Assembly: GCF_002179555.1 (NCBI RefSeq)
Contig: NZ_NHOU01000002.1
Coordinates: 186,001-250,000, forward strand
Source: Salinicola salarius
GTDB taxonomy: Bacteria; Pseudomonadota; Gammaproteobacteria; Pseudomonadales; Halomonadaceae
DNA length: 64,000 nucleotides
Direction of reading: 5' to 3'
Position numbers and translations under genes: made by a program. The notes beneath the pieces are model-generated. The model ran no database searches and was not told the DNA's origin. It was given only the letters and a program-made list of their open reading frames with translations. Numbering within the stretch: the first letter of the stretch is position 1; every line of letters begins with the position of its first letter. This document shows, piece after piece, positions 19,383 to 30,900 of the stretch.

Positions 19383-21014
19383 GTGGCTCAAGACGCCGAC
19401 AATCAGCCGGATGCGCCGCAGGAAGGCATACCGGCACCCGAGGGTCCCGCCAATCTCATCGATACCGATTATGTGATTGGCCAGGACAATATCCAGACCA
19501 ACAAGTTTGGTTTCAATGTCGATCTGCATGGCAAGGTCTTCTCGATCTCGTCGCTGCTGATTCTGTTTTTCGTCATCATCACGTTGGCGCTGCCGGACCA
19601 GATGGGTCCGCTGTTCAACGGAGCGAAAGGCTTTCTGACCGACAACCTGAGCTGGCTGTTCTTGTTCGCCGCCAATATTTTCGTGCTGGTTTCCGTCGTG
19701 CTGATCTTCACGCCGCTGGGCAAGGTGAGAATCGGTGGCCTGCATGCCAAACCGGATTTCAGCTACGCCGGCTGGTTTGCCATGCTGTTCGCAGCGGGCA
19801 TGGGTATCGGGCTGATGTTCTACGGCGTCTCCGAACCGATCACGCACTTCGGCACGTCCATTTCCGGTGATTCCTGGGCGCCGCTGGGGGGTGCCGAAGG
19901 CGACCAGGCCGCCGCGCAATCCCTGGCCATGGCTGCCACCATCTTCCACTGGGGTCTGCACCCGTGGGGTATCTACGCGGTCGTCGCGCTGTCGCTGGCA
20001 CTCTTTTCCTTCAACAAGGGCCTGCCGCTGACCATGCGCTCGATCTTCTACCCGATTCTGGGTGAGCGGATCTGGGGCTGGCCGGGCCACGTCATCGATA
20101 TCCTGGCCGTGTTCGCCACGCTGTTCGGCCTGGCGACCTCTCTGGGTCTCGGTGCTTCCCAGGCCTCTGCCGGCCTCAACTACCTGTTCGGTATTCCCAA
20201 TACCGACGTGACCATGGTGCTGCTGATCATCGGTATCACGCTGGTTGCGCTGATGTCGGTCATGCTGGGTGTCGACAAGGGCGTTCAGCGTCTGTCGCAG
20301 ATCAACATGGGCCTGGCCTTCCTGCTGCTGCTGTTCGTGATCATCGTCGGCCCGACGCTGCTGATCGCTACCGGCTTCATCGAGAACATGGGCTCCTACC
20401 TCGCGAACCTGCCGGCGCTCTCCAACCCGTTCGGTCGTGACGATACCAACTTCGTCCATGGCTGGACCGCCTTCTACTGGGCCTGGTGGATCTCCTGGTC
20501 ACCGTTCGTGGGCATGTTCATCGCCCGCGTCAGCCGGGGTCGTACGGTGCGCGAGTTCCTGATCGCCGTGCTGCTGGTGCCCACCGTCGTTTCCGTTCTG
20601 TGGATGACGGCCTTCGGTGACACTGCGATCGACCAGCTTGCCAACCAAGGCTTCGAAGGCGTCAAGAATGCCGCGCTGGAGCTGCAGCTGTTCACCATGC
20701 TGGGCCAGTTGCCGCTGACGACGATCACCTCGTTCGTTGGCATCATTCTGGTCATGGTGTTCTTCATCACCTCTTCCGACTCCGGCTCGCTGGTCATCGA
20801 CTCGATCACCGCTGGCGGTAAGGTCGACGCACCGAAGCCGCAGCGCGTGTTCTGGGCCTTGATCGAAGGTGCCATTGCCATCGCGCTACTGCTGGGCGGT
20901 GGATTGACGGCACTGCAGGCCGCAGTGATCGCTACTGGCCTGCCGTTCACCATCGTCCTGCTGGCCGCGTGCTATGCGATCATCCAGGGGCTGCGTTCCG
21001 AACCCCGCGGCTGA
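19383..21014 (+). CDS. BCCT family betaine/choline/carnitine-type osmolyte transporter
   Basis: 543-aa inner-membrane carrier with 12 expected helices and the LeuT-like BCCT fold. GMGIGLMFYGVSEPITHF (139-156) resembles the Na+-coupled betaine-type carriers (glycine-rich, no carnitine-type changes). The diagnostic loop WISWSPFVGMFIARVSRGR and FITSSDSGSLVIDSI are present. I chose a GTG start at 19383, since GGAG sits 7-8 bases upstream and the longer frame from 19215 has an unlikely Arg-rich N-terminus. The N-tail is acidic (about 40 residues) and the C-tail very short. Likely imports a compatible solute for osmoprotection. Confidence 0.94.
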   Translation: MAQDADNQPDAPQEGIPAPEGPANLIDTDYVIGQDNIQTNKFGFNVDLHGKVFSISSLLILFFVIITLALPDQMGPLFNGAKGFLTDNLSWLFLFAANIFVLVSVVLIFTPLGKVRIGGLHAKPDFSYAGWFAMLFAAGMGIGLMFYGVSEPITHFGTSISGDSWAPLGGAEGDQAAAQSLAMAATIFHWGLHPWGIYAVVALSLALFSFNKGLPLTMRSIFYPILGERIWGWPGHVIDILAVFATLFGLATSLGLGASQASAGLNYLFGIPNTDVTMVLLIIGITLVALMSVMLGVDKGVQRLSQINMGLAFLLLLFVIIVGPTLLIATGFIENMGSYLANLPALSNPFGRDDTNFVHGWTAFYWAWWISWSPFVGMFIARVSRGRTVREFLIAVLLVPTVVSVLWMTAFGDTAIDQLANQGFEGVKNAALELQLFTMLGQLPLTTITSFVGIILVMVFFITSSDSGSLVIDSITAGGKVDAPKPQRVFWALIEGAIAIALLLGGGLTALQAAVIATGLPFTIVLLAACYAIIQGLRSEPRG

Positions 21015-21036
21015 TGGCATCGTAGACGGTGGATCC

Positions 21037-21071
21037 AAAAAAGCGGGCGGCTCATGGAGCCGCCCGCTTTT
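21037..21071. terminator. Strong bidirectional rho-independent terminator
   Basis: AAAAAAGCGGGCGGCTC (21037-21053) pairs with GAGCCGCCCGCTTTT (21057-21071) around a 3-nt loop. It has A- and T-tracts at the two ends, so it serves the BCCT gene (plus) and the convergent exonuclease gene (minus). Confidence 0.92.
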
Positions 21072-21111
21072 CGTTGAAGTCCTCGATATTCCCTTCCCGG
21101 CTCGTGCCGGC

Positions 21112-21834
21112 TTACCGCCACAGCGCGCTGACCGGCGTGTTCCAATCGTAGTGATAGAGAATCTGGGCCTGCAGCAGTTCTGCCGTAGCCAGTGAGTCGA
21201 CCAGGGCGTGATGGCCGGTATAAGCGGGAAGATGGTAGCGCTGGCGACTCTCGTGGAGGCGAATCGAGGCCATGGGCCGCCCCGCCCAGCGCCGCAGCCT
21301 GGCCCACCAGGGCTGGCGATGGATCCGCGCTTCCAGTGACATGGTGTCGATCATCGGCATCAGCAGACCATCGCCCAGACGCTCGCGAATCGCGGCATCC
21401 AGGAAAGTCCGCTCCAACTGACGATAGTGCACCACGGCCAGCCGACCGGCGAGCACCGTCAGCAGCTCGTCGATGATCGATGCAAAATCAGGAGCATCCG
21501 CCACTTCTGCATGGGTGATGTGATGAAAGGCGACCGATTCATCGCTCAACTGGCGCCGGGGCGACAGCACCCAGTAGCGGCCGTCCGCGGGGCGGATTCG
21601 CGACAGGGTGAACGGCATCACGCCGACGCTGACGATGTCGTGGCGGTTGCCGTCCAGGCCGGTGGTCTCGAAATCCATGGCCACCAGCGGCGCCTCGCCG
21701 ATCGGCATGTCGGGGTCCAGCGTACCCTGCGCGAAGAAGCTGGCCAGCCGCGGCACCTGGGTCTGTTGCGCGCGGGCTGCCATGTAGTCGGGCCAGTTCG
21801 GCCGAGTGCTTCCTTTCGAGCTCAGGCGCGGCAT
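21112..21834 (-). CDS. DEDDh 3'-5' exonuclease (DNA polymerase III epsilon-like)
   Basis: 240 aa. Exo I DFETTG (D54, E56) and the DEDDh Exo III HHALVDS near 213-219 supply the metal-binding acids and the general base histidine; HHIT and VHYRQLE sit between them. The family degrades DNA or RNA from the 3' end. The gene overlaps the upstream DUF294 gene by 1 nt. The DUF294-exonuclease pair is widely conserved in gammaproteobacteria; the link between the two activities is unknown to me. Confidence 0.9.
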   Translation of the reverse strand: MPRLSSKGSTRPNWPDYMAARAQQTQVPRLASFFAQGTLDPDMPIGEAPLVAMDFETTGLDGNRHDIVSVGVMPFTLSRIRPADGRYWVLSPRRQLSDESVAFHHITHAEVADAPDFASIIDELLTVLAGRLAVVHYRQLERTFLDAAIRERLGDGLLMPMIDTMSLEARIHRQPWWARLRRWAGRPMASIRLHESRQRYHLPAYTGHHALVDSLATAELLQAQILYHYDWNTPVSALWR

Positions 21835-23795
21835 CAGCGACGACTCCGGGACGAGGCATTGCCGCCCGGCTGGGCAGCACCCTTCGACGCCCCCTGCCTG
21901 GACGGCATGGTGTAGCGAAAGGAGAGAAACTTCTGGGCGTTGCTGATCGCTTCGAAGGCATCCTTGAGATGGTGACGCTCACGGCTGTCGATGTTTTCGG
22001 GATCGATGCTGTTGTCGGGCTCGGCGCCCTGCTCGATCGCGTCGGCCTGATGGCGAATGCGCACCATCGACATGAATTCGAAGGCGTAGCGAAGGCGCTC
22101 GGTGACGCCGTCCGCCAACAGCTTCGTCTGGGCGATATCGTCGAGACGGGCGAAGCTGTTCTGGGCTTTCGAGCCGCAGGCCAGCGCATGGACGCGCACC
22201 AGATCCGTCAACGGCGCGGTGCCACGGCGCTTGAGATTGATCGACTTGCGGTGCTCGCCATCCTGCTCCATGACGAACTTGCGGAAGAAGCCCAGCGGCG
22301 GCGTCCGGTTCTTGGCGTTGCGCGCCAGCGCCGCGAGAAAGACAGGGCGCTGCGGCGCCAGTTCGGCGATCAGATCCTGCAGCGACTCGACCATGGGCGC
22401 CTCGCCATGCACCGGGGCCAGATCGAAGAAGATGGAGCTGTGCAGCAGCCGTTCGCCGTTGGGTTCGTCCATCCACTCGGTGAAATAGCGCTTCCAGACC
22501 GCCAGCGGCTGCCGCCAGCGCGGGTTGGTCGCCATCACGTCGCCCTTGCAATAGGCGTAACCGCAGGCGGCAAGGCCATCACAGACGAACTTGGCCAGGG
22601 CTTCGAAATAGGCTTCGTGCTGTGCCGGATCGTAGCTGTCGTCGAGCACCAGCGCGTTGTCCTGATCGGCGTTGATGGTCGGCTCTTCCCGCGCCATCGA
22701 GCCCAGCACCATGAAGCAGTAGGGAACCGGCGCCGGCCCCAGTTCGGCTTCCGCCAGCTCGAGCAGACGCTGTGTGAACGCCCGGCCGATCGTTGCCAGC
22801 GCCCGGCAGACCATCTCCGAATTGGCACCGTCGGCGACCATGCGCACGAACCCCGTGCGAACCTCGGGGGACAGTCTGGCGAGCTGTTCCGGCGTGTTCT
22901 GAACGAAGATGTTGTTGACCAGAAACAGGCTGCTGTGGGTCTCGTGACGCACGATATCGGAGAGATGCAGCACGCCGACCGGCTGGCGACGATGCAGCAC
23001 CGGCAGATGGTGAACCTGGTTGCGCAGCATGCTCAGCATCGCTTCGTAGACCGATTCATCGGACTGGGTCACGATCAACTTCCGCGACATCACCTCGCCC
23101 ACCGCCGTGTCGGGCGACTTGCCCTCCGCCAGCACGCGGGTGCAGAAATCGCGATCGGTGAGAATGCCGTTGAGCTGCCAGTATCGGCCGTCCCGCCCGG
23201 TGAACGTATAGGCGGACTGCGTCTCGGTGACATCCACCACCAGCACGCAGGTCGCGTTGGCGTCGCGCATCTGCTGCGCAGCCTGCTGCAGCGAAGTGCT
23301 GGCCTCGACCATTTCCGGCTGGCGCGTGATCAGCTTGCGCACTCGCGTGGTCATCAGGCCGCTGTCGTCGCGCTGCTGTTCGACCGTCACCTTGAGTCGC
23401 TGGCCGCCGGTCTCCACGAATTCGGAGAAGTCGTCGTCTTCCTCGCAGACCGCTTCGAACACATCGCCGGGGATGAAATAGATCAGCGTGTCCTCGATCG
23501 CGCTGACCGGATAGCGCACCCGGCGATTGCTGCGCAGCAGGTCCGCGTAACCGAAGATATCGCCCTCGCTCAGGCGATTGAACAACCGGCCACTGCGCTG
23601 ATACATCTCGACCGCGCCGCTGCGGATGTACCACAGGGAGTCGATCGGCTGATCCTTGACCAGCAGCTCGCTGCCGGCCTGGAAGTAGCGAATCTCGACC
23701 TCGCCGGCAATGCGATCGAGCAACGCATCGGGAAGATTGTCGAACGGCGCGAACTGCGCCATATGGCTGCGGATATCCAACTGCTCAACGTTCAT
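21834..23795 (-). CDS. cNMP-binding/CBS/DUF294 putative nucleotidyltransferase
   Basis: 653-aa cytosolic signalling protein. Order: cyclic-nucleotide-binding fold (about 10-130, with EGDIFGYADLLR), two CBS domains (about 155-290, with LTDRDFCTRVLAEG and HHLPVLHRRQPVGVLHLSDI), a DUF294 nucleotidyltransferase-like domain (GSMAREEPTINADQDNAL near 380) and DUF294_C. The tail is Gly/Ser/Arg-rich. I chose MNVEQLDI at 23795, since GGGGAGGGG lies just upstream; the longer frame is low-complexity. The GSMARxE and DQDNAL pattern suggests GlnD-type nucleotidyl transfer, unproven here. Confidence 0.92.
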   Translation of the reverse strand: MNVEQLDIRSHMAQFAPFDNLPDALLDRIAGEVEIRYFQAGSELLVKDQPIDSLWYIRSGAVEMYQRSGRLFNRLSEGDIFGYADLLRSNRRVRYPVSAIEDTLIYFIPGDVFEAVCEEDDDFSEFVETGGQRLKVTVEQQRDDSGLMTTRVRKLITRQPEMVEASTSLQQAAQQMRDANATCVLVVDVTETQSAYTFTGRDGRYWQLNGILTDRDFCTRVLAEGKSPDTAVGEVMSRKLIVTQSDESVYEAMLSMLRNQVHHLPVLHRRQPVGVLHLSDIVRHETHSSLFLVNNIFVQNTPEQLARLSPEVRTGFVRMVADGANSEMVCRALATIGRAFTQRLLELAEAELGPAPVPYCFMVLGSMAREEPTINADQDNALVLDDSYDPAQHEAYFEALAKFVCDGLAACGYAYCKGDVMATNPRWRQPLAVWKRYFTEWMDEPNGERLLHSSIFFDLAPVHGEAPMVESLQDLIAELAPQRPVFLAALARNAKNRTPPLGFFRKFVMEQDGEHRKSINLKRRGTAPLTDLVRVHALACGSKAQNSFARLDDIAQTKLLADGVTERLRYAFEFMSMVRIRHQADAIEQGAEPDNSIDPENIDSRERHHLKDAFEAISNAQKFLSFRYTMPSRQGASKGAAQPGGNASSRSRR

Positions 23796-23931
23796 GCGCC
23801 CCTCCCCGTCGCGAAGGCTTATTGTCGAAGGGCCGGGAGATGGCGTCAACGACGGCTTGTCTGCTATCCGTTTGATCCGCCGGTAAAAACCGCCGTTGTC
23901 GCCATCGGCCTGAAGAGCACGAAGCGCCGGG

Positions 23932-24861
23932 TCAGTCACCCTCGCGCGCGAGTGCGCGCAGCCGATCGCTGGCGATTTCGAAGATTCCCTGGGTCGAGAC
24001 GTCGGTCATGCCTCCGACATGCGGCGTCGCGATCACGTTCTGGGCGAATATCGGATCCGCGGGATCGGGCGGCTCTTCCCAGAACACGTCGAGCCCGGCG
24101 CCACCCAGCCGGCCCGAGCGCAGCGCCTGCAACAGCGCGTCCCGCTCAACCAGCCCGCCGCGCCCCAGGTTGATCAGAAAGCTGCCCGGCTTGAAGGTCG
24201 CCAGGGAGGCCGCATCGATCAGATGATGGGTTTGCGGCGTATCCGGCAGCGTCAAGACGACGAAATCCGCCCGCGCCAGCAGCGTCGGCAGCTCTTCCAG
24301 CGTGCCCAACCAGGCAAGCCCGTGGCGTTCGGCGACTGCGGGATCGGCGTGGCGCTTGATCCCCAGCAGGGTCATGTCGAAAGCGTGCAGTCGCCTGGCC
24401 AGCGCCTGGCCCAAACCGCCCAGCCCCACGATTCCCGCTGTCTTGCCCTTGAGCCCCATCCCGATCGGCCCGCCCAATTGGCGGTCGGCCAGAAACTCGG
24501 GAATTCGCTTCGCCTGTCGGGCCAGCCCCAGCATCATCCAGATGCCCAGCTCCGCCACGGAATCGGCGTTGCCCGAGATATCCGTCGGCACATTGGCGAC
24601 CTCGATGCCCCGCGCCTCGGCCGCCTGCCGGTCCACGCCCTCCAGTCCGGCACCGATCTGCTGTATCAGCTTGAGGCGGTCGGCCGTCGCCAGCAGCGGC
24701 GCATCCACGCGGCTCATGGTCGGAATCAGCGCATCGAAACCCGCCAGGGTCTTCAACTCGTATCCGCCGGCCGCCACGAACTCGACATCGGGCAGGGCCT
24801 GCCGGAACTTGGCGAGAATGCCGCCCCAGGCATCCTCCTCGGCTGCAAATAGTACGCGCAC
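23932..24861 (-). CDS. D-2-hydroxyacid dehydrogenase (glyoxylate/hydroxypyruvate reductase A-like)
   Basis: About 309 aa. NAD(P)-binding Rossmann motif GIVGLGGLGQALARRL, then the catalytic triad of the family: Arg in INLGRGGLVE, Glu in FWEEPPDPADP and His in ATPHVGGMTD. It reduces 2-oxoacids such as glyoxylate or hydroxypyruvate, or oxidises D-2-hydroxyacids; the substrate is not certain. Start: the open frame begins with GTG at 24867. I prefer the GTG two codons later because AGAGGG lies at proper distance from it. Confidence 0.9.
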   Translation of the reverse strand: MRVLFAAEEDAWGGILAKFRQALPDVEFVAAGGYELKTLAGFDALIPTMSRVDAPLLATADRLKLIQQIGAGLEGVDRQAAEARGIEVANVPTDISGNADSVAELGIWMMLGLARQAKRIPEFLADRQLGGPIGMGLKGKTAGIVGLGGLGQALARRLHAFDMTLLGIKRHADPAVAERHGLAWLGTLEELPTLLARADFVVLTLPDTPQTHHLIDAASLATFKPGSFLINLGRGGLVERDALLQALRSGRLGGAGLDVFWEEPPDPADPIFAQNVIATPHVGGMTDVSTQGIFEIASDRLRALAREGD

Positions 24862-24940
24862 GGGCACCCTCTCATCGTGAATCGGAGAAAAATACCATGC
24901 CGGGTAACGGGTTCGGAGTAAATGGCAGGGCCAGCGCTCG

Positions 24941-26134
24941 TCAGGCGCTATCGGCCTTCGACAACGGCGTGGGATGCTTGCCTTCGATCCAGCCGAGACT
25001 GCCGCTGTCGCTCAGCTGGAACCAGTCGAAACGAGCCGCCAATTCAACCACGCTGCCGATAACGATCAATGTCGGCGGCCGTGGCTGATACTGGTCGAGG
25101 TTCGAGGGCAAGCGCTGGAGCGTGCCCAGATGCACACGCTGATTGGCCGTCGTGCCCTGCTCGACCAGCGCCATCGGCGTGGCGGCATCGAGCCCGTGCG
25201 CCACCAGCCGCTCGCGAATGAGATCCAGCGCTCCCAGCCCCATGTAGAAGACCAGCGTCTGGCCGCCGCGGGCCAGTGCCGGCCAGTCGAGGTCGCAGCT
25301 GCCGTTCTTGAGATGACCGGTGACGAAGCTCACCGACTGGGCGTGATCGCGATGGGTCAACGGTATCCCGGCGTAGGCCGCGCAACCGGACGCCGCGGTG
25401 ATCCCCGGTACCACGTCGAAATCGACGCCGGCTTCGACCAGCGTCTCGAGCTCTTCGCCACCGCGACCGAAGATGAACGGATCGCCCCCCTTCAAACGAA
25501 CCACCCGGTTACCCGCTTTCGCCCAATCGACCAGCGCCTGATTGATCCCCTCCTGCGGCACGCTGTGCCGGGAGCGCGCCTTGCCGACATAGAAGCGTTT
25601 GGCCTCGGGATTAGCCAGCGCCAGGATTTCCTGACTGACCAGCCGATCGTGAATCAGCACATCCGCGCGCTGCAACTGCTTGAGCGCCTTCAGCGTCAGC
25701 AGTTCCGGATCGCCCGGCCCGGCGCCGACCAACGAGACATGTCCCCGCTGCCAGTGCGTGCCGGAAGGTGCCGCCGCGTCCTGAACGGTCACTCTCGGCG
25801 GTAGCCGGACGCTGCATAGCGCCGGATGCGACGGCACGAAAACGGCCACGCCTGCCTGGCGGGCCAGCGTCACCATTCGGCGATCGCGCTCGCCGTCACC
25901 ACTGGCGACCAGCCATAGCTGACCGGCCGCGGGCACCGGTTCCGCGTCGTCCATCTTCCATCCTTGCGCCTGGCACAGGTGCGCCAAGGCCGGCATCGCC
26001 GAAGTGGCGTGCACGGTCACCGCCGGCACCAGCCCGGCGATACGATGCGCCAGTGTCAGCGCTTCGCTACCGCCACCGATGAGATGCACATCGAGACAGG
26101 CAGGGTCGTATTGAAGAGTGAGCGAGTCGGTCAC
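24941..26134 (-). CDS. Uroporphyrinogen-III C-methyltransferase with a degenerate siroheme-synthase N-domain
   Basis: About 397 aa. The C-terminal part (131-370) is a full [61 protein letters not shown] and [11 protein letters not shown]. It makes precorrin-2 from uroporphyrinogen III for siroheme or cobalamin. Residues 15-115 look like the CysG/Met8 Rossmann domain ([31 protein letters not shown]), but the following dimerisation and ferrochelatase part of CysG is missing. The start is uncertain: GTG at 26134 places the conserved region right after the N-terminus, while longer frames read through the serS terminator. Confidence 0.85.
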   Translation of the reverse strand: MTDSLTLQYDPACLDVHLIGGGSEALTLAHRIAGLVPAVTVHATSAMPALAHLCQAQGWKMDDAEPVPAAGQLWLVASGDGERDRRMVTLARQAGVAVFVPSHPALCSVRLPPRVTVQDAAAPSGTHWQRGHVSLVGAGPGDPELLTLKALKQLQRADVLIHDRLVSQEILALANPEAKRFYVGKARSRHSVPQEGINQALVDWAKAGNRVVRLKGGDPFIFGRGGEELETLVEAGVDFDVVPGITAASGCAAYAGIPLTHRDHAQSVSFVTGHLKNGSCDLDWPALARGGQTLVFYMGLGALDLIRERLVAHGLDAATPMALVEQGTTANQRVHLGTLQRLPSNLDQYQPRPPTLIVIGSVVELAARFDWFQLSDSGSLGWIEGKHPTPLSKADSA

Positions 26135-26315
26135 GAGTCGGGCCGCTGGTCGGAAAGAAGAACGTGGCGCGCCGGGCTGAAGCGTATCCGGTCGAAGAAC
26201 GCGCGACTGAAGCACAGGGCTGAAGCATAGCCGGCAACGCCACCCTGGTGGGCGGAGTGTAAGGCTTGGCATTCGCACGACGAAGTAACGGTTTTTTGTA
26301 GAGTTATAACCAAAC

Positions 26316-26346
26316 GATCCCTCATAGCCAAATGGCATGAGGGATC
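26316..26346 (-). terminator. Terminator after serS
   Basis: GATCCCTCAT (26316-26325) pairs with ATGAGGGATC (26337-26346), with an inner GCCA/TGGC stem. It lies 15 bp after the serS stop in the direction of transcription and is followed by GTTTGG, a moderate T-tract. Confidence 0.75.
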
Positions 26347-26360
26347 GCCTGCGACGGAAA

Positions 26361-27953
<1,593 letters not shown>

Positions 27954-30900
27954 ATGACGATGATTACACGCCTAGATCCGGCCAGTGCCGATCTCACCCT
28001 GCCCGAGCGCTATCGCCGGTTCCTCGCCGAGCTGGCCGATGCGGGTTTCCGGGGAGACATCGGCGACGATGCCGCCAACCGTACCGTGCTGGCGACGGAC
28101 AACTCCATTTACCAGCGCCTGCCGATGGCGGTGCTCTATCCGCGCGACGCTGCCGATCTCGAACTGATCGCCCGCCTGCTCGGGCGCGAGGCGCACCGCG
28201 ACATCGTGCTCGCCCCGCGCGGCGGCGGCACCGGCACCAACGGCCAATCGCTGACCGACGGGCTGGTAGTGGATGTCTCCCGTTACATGAACCGGATCCT
28301 CGAGATCGACGTCGAGAACCGCCGGGTGCGGGTTCAGGCCGGCGTGGTCAAGGATCAGTTGAACGCCGCGCTCAAGCCCCACGGGCTATTCTTTGCCCCG
28401 GAGCTTTCCACCTCCAACCGCGCCACGATCGGCGGCATGATCTCCACCGATGCCAGCGGCCAGGGCAGTTGCGAATACGGCAAGACGCGCAACCACGTGC
28501 TCGAGCTCGATGTCGTGCTGCCCGGCGGCGAGCGGCTCGAGAGTCGGCCGCTGGACGAGACAGCACTGGCGGCCGCCTGCGAGCGCGACGACCGGATCGG
28601 CGAGATCTACCGCGCGGTGAGCGACATAGCGGCCACCGAGCGGGAGCGCATCGCGGCGACCTTCCCGCCGCTCAACCGCTGTCTGACCGGCTACGACCTG
28701 GCGCACCTGACCGACGACCAGGGCCACTTCGATCTCAACAGCGTCTTGTGCGGCGCCGAAGGTTCGCTGGCGCTGCTCAACGAGGCGACGCTCAACGTGT
28801 TGCCACTGCCCAAACACTCGACCCTGGTCAACGTGCGCTATACCGGCTTCATGGACGCGCTGCGCGATGCCAAGACGCTGATGGCGGAAGGCAACCCGAC
28901 CTCGATCGAAACCATCGACGACCGGGTACTGCAGCTGGCGATGGAAGATTTCGTCTGGGACAGCGTGGCGGAATTCTTCCCCGCCGTGGCCGATGACGCT
29001 GTGCCCGATAACGCCGTGGCCGATGACAATGGCGAGCGCGGGACGCCGATTCGCGGTATCAACCTGGTCGAGTTCAACGACGACGATCCGGCGCGGCTGG
29101 CCGAGCGCGTTCAGGCATTCGTCGAGCATCTCGGCTCAGATACCGGCGTCGAACGGCTCGGCTACACCCTGGCCGAGGGCCGCCCGCAGATCGCCCGGGT
29201 CTATGCCATGCGCAAGCGTGCGGTGGGCCTGCTCGGCAATGCCAAGGTCGATGCCAAGGGCGAGAAACGTCCGATCCCGTTCGTCGAGGACACCGCGGTG
29301 CCGCCGGAGCAATTAGCCGACTACATCGCCGAATTTCGCCAGCTGCTGGATGTCAGGGGGCTCGAATACGGCATGTTCGGCCACGTCGACGCCGGCGTGC
29401 TCCATGTGCGCCCCGCCATCGACATGAAGGATCCGGCGCAGGCGCGCCTGATTCGCGAGATTTCCGACGAGGTGGCGGCGCTGACCCAGCGCTACGGCGG
29501 GCTGCTGTGGGGTGAACACGGCAAGGGGGTGCGCTCCGAATATACGCCGCGCTTCTTCGGCGAGCTCTACCCCGCGCTGCAACGGGTGAAGGCCGCCTTC
29601 GACCCGCACAACCAGTTCAACCCGGGCAAGATCGCGACACCGCTGGCTGAAGGCGAGGCTGGCATCGTTGACGGACACGATCCGGGCCTGCTGGCGATCG
29701 ATGGGGTAACGACACGCGGAGAGCTGGATCGTCAGATCGATGAGCGGGTCTGGCAGGAGAACGCCAGCGCCGTCTACTGCAACGGCAACGGCGCCTGCTA
29801 CAACTACGACCCGGCCGATGCCATGTGTCCTTCCTGGAAGGCGACACGTGAGCGCATCCACTCCCCCAAGGGCCGCGCCAGCCTGATGCGCGAATGGCTG
29901 CGCCGCCAGGGCAACGCCGGTGTCGACGTGATCGAGGTGAGCCGAGCCCAACGTCGCGGCGGCCTCGGCGCCTGGCTCCTGGCCCAGCCCGGCAAGATCG
30001 GGCGGTCGATCGCCCGGCGGCGCGGCGAGGCCGACTTCTCGCACGAGGTTCACGACGCCATGGCCGGGTGTCTGGCGTGCAAGTCCTGCGCCGGCCAGTG
30101 TCCGATCAAGGTCGACGTGCCGGATTTCCGCTCGCGCTTCCTGGAGAGCTACCACAGCCGCTATGCGCGCCCGCTGCGCGATTATCTGATCGGCGGGCTC
30201 GAGTTCGTCGTGCCGCATCTTCAACCGGTGACGCCGCTCTACAACGCCCTGCTCGACAACCGCCTGGTCGACCGCTTCCTGGCGAAGGGTCTCGGCATCG
30301 TCGACAGCCCGAAACTCTCCCGCGCCAGTCTCGGGAAAACGCTCGCCGCCTGGGGCGTCGCCGAAGCCACCCCGCTGACGTTGGGGCGACTCACGGCGGC
30401 CCAGAAAAGCCGCAGCGTGGTGCTGGTGCAGGATGCCTTTACCAGCCACTTCGAGTCGCGACTGGTGATGGATGTGGTCGAGTTGCTGGCACGCCTGGAT
30501 ATCCGGATGTTCGTGGCGCCGTTCCAGCCCAACGGCAAGCCGCTGCACGTGCAGGGCTTCCTCGGTCGCTTCGAGCGAGTAGCGGCAAGGCAGGCGGCCA
30601 GGCTCCGGACGCTTTCCCGCTTCGGCGTACCGCTGGTGGGCATCGACCCGGCGATGACGCTCACCTACCGTCAGGAATACGTCAAGACGCTGGGGCCGCA
30701 GGCGGTGCCGGAGGTACTGCTGCTGCAGGAGTGGCTGCTGTCGCTGGGGCAATCGATTCTGCCGCGAGGCTGGCGCGACGAGGCGACCGGCACCGACCCC
30801 GGCTATCGCCTGATGAGCCACTGCACCGAGAAGACCAACGCGCCGGGCAGCCCCAAAGGCTGGCAGCAGCTGTTCGCGCACTTCGGGCTTCAGCTGGATC

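Noticed and set aside
21969-24173. 734-codon open frame on the plus strand
   Set aside because: Antisense to the DUF294 gene, whose domains are unmistakable; the composition is shadow-like.
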